64,000 nucleotides of DNA from Kordiimonas lipolytica (GTDB lineage: Bacteria > Pseudomonadota > Alphaproteobacteria > Sphingomonadales > Kordiimonadaceae). Each line of letters opens with the position of its first letter. Positions within the stretch are counted from its first letter, which is position 1. Positions 63,557-64,000 of this stretch are shown here, piece after piece. The position numbers and the translations under genes are program-made. A model generated the notes under the pieces. It did not search any database, was not told where the DNA came from, and was given only the letters and a program-made list of their open reading frames with translations. Location: contig NZ_LRUB01000024.1 of NCBI RefSeq assembly GCF_001550065.1, forward strand, positions 1 through 64,000. Direction: 5' to 3'.

Positions 63557-64000
63557 TCGGATAGCCGAAGCTTGGGAAGGCTTTTGGCGCCGGGTCAATC
63601 ACCTTGAATTCGCGTCGCGACACTTCAAGGATCGCCAGGGCGCGTTCGTTCAAGCCGTCAATATTCAGGCGGAAAAGCCCATCGACACCGACAAAACCGG
63701 TCGGACTCGTGAGCCGCGTGCCAGAAAACCGTTCTTCGCCTTCCTCCAGAGTATCACGCGACAACGCGGCCACAAGGCTCATGGCGTCATAGGCAATGGT
63801 GGCAATGCGCGGCGGCCGGGTGCCGAACATGTCCTCATAGCGGGTCATGAAAGCTTGTGGCTGCATGGGCTCGGGGGCCGCGAACCAGCCGCCATGAAGG
63901 GGAGGTTCGTCCATCAACGTCGGGTCATTCCAAAGGCCGGTGCCCAGAAGCTGCACATCATCAAGGTCAATCTCATAAAACGGCAGAAGAGGCCCAACCG
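63525..64000 (-). CDS. Penicillin-binding-protein activator-like periplasmic protein, C-terminal part
   Basis: The 3' part of a larger gene whose start lies beyond the right edge; 158 codons are visible. The sequence VQLLGTGLWNDPTLMDEPPLHGGWFAAPEP, then FGTRPPRIATIAYDAMSLVAAL and GFVGVDGLFRLNIDGLNERALAILEV, fits the type I periplasmic-binding fold of LpoA-like PBP activators or Leu/Ile/Val-binding proteins. In alphaproteobacteria this gene often precedes rsmI and the yraN genes near hemW/rdgB. A GTG at 63956 is internal, since the frame stays open to the edge. Confidence 0.72.
   Translation of the reverse strand, partial: VGPLLPFYEIDLDDVQLLGTGLWNDPTLMDEPPLHGGWFAAPEPMQPQAFMTRYEDMFGTRPPRIATIAYDAMSLVAALSRDTLEEGEERFSGTRLTSPTGFVGVDGLFRLNIDGLNERALAILEVSRREFKVIDPAPKAFPSFGYPIRQSVSREGN

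Overview
The window reads as the chromosome of a GC-rich alphaproteobacterium (inference). Support: the order rnd-lptC-lptA-lptB-rpoN-hpf-ptsN, a def-fmt-truA operon, a DUF1491 gene, the mutS-glnD-murJ-trpS order, a class I (archaeal-type) lysyl-tRNA synthetase, an hrcA/grpE pair and a tRNA-Gly(CCC) typical of the class. Codon use is G/C-ending almost throughout. The exceptions are a few AT-richer patches: 1-900, 3382-3500, 30000-31250, about 39700-40200 and 48240-48680.

Left edge (1-3600): the right-hand end of an integrated element. Three small minus-strand genes (a DUF2188 protein, an unrecognised 69-residue protein and a DUF3892-like protein) are followed by a hairpin terminator. A complete IS21-family insertion sequence (istA/istB, imperfect ends at 911 and 3381) sits 7 bases upstream of the DUF2188 start codon. 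At 3501-3557 lies the 3' part of a tRNA-Leu(CAG), from anticodon loop to CCA, with its terminator but no 5' half. This is what remains when an element integrates into a tRNA gene, so the island should extend left, out of the window, to an intact tRNA-Leu and probably an integrase.

Core region (3600-29950): a THUMP-type rRNA methyltransferase, an SDR oxidoreductase, a thioesterase, RNase D, lipopolysaccharide export (lptC, lptA, lptB), sigma-54 (rpoN), ribosome hibernation factor, PtsN, a CAAX-type membrane protease, truA/fmt/def, DUF1491, a PilZ protein, a LuxO-like sigma-54 activator, NADP-malic enzyme, mutS, glnD, murJ, trpS and a DUF4136 lipoprotein. rpoN, ptsN, glnD and the NtrC/LuxO-type activator place several parts of sigma-54 and nitrogen signalling in one stretch.

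Middle (29950-48780): two tandem paralogous small membrane proteins of unknown function, an MBL-fold hydrolase, and a three-gene cassette of divergent D-Ala-D-Ala ligase, alpha/beta hydrolase and a MurF-like ligase with an N-terminal membrane domain. Then come a periplasmic TPR protein, an epimerase-like SDR, a universal stress protein, DUF2333, DUF6491-like and DUF952 proteins, pyrD, a SprA-related metalloprotease-like protein, an ECF sigma / anti-sigma / CpxP-like module, ugd, a MATE exporter, a LysE exporter, an ArsC-like reductase, a small lipoprotein and tRNA-Gly(CCC).

Right (48780-64000): metZ, apaG, trkH, a TPR protein, a TerB-like protein, a DUF6492 protein, a DinG/XPD-type helicase, class I lysyl-tRNA synthetase, grpE and hrcA, then rph-rdgB-hemW, and the 3' part of a penicillin-binding-protein-activator-like gene running off the right edge.

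No CRISPR array, prophage structural module, plasmid origin or classical defence system is visible. The best candidates for something undescribed are the ddl/hydrolase/membrane Mur-ligase cassette, the tandem membrane-protein pair, and a 33-base palindromic repeat shared by two loci 14.6 kb apart.
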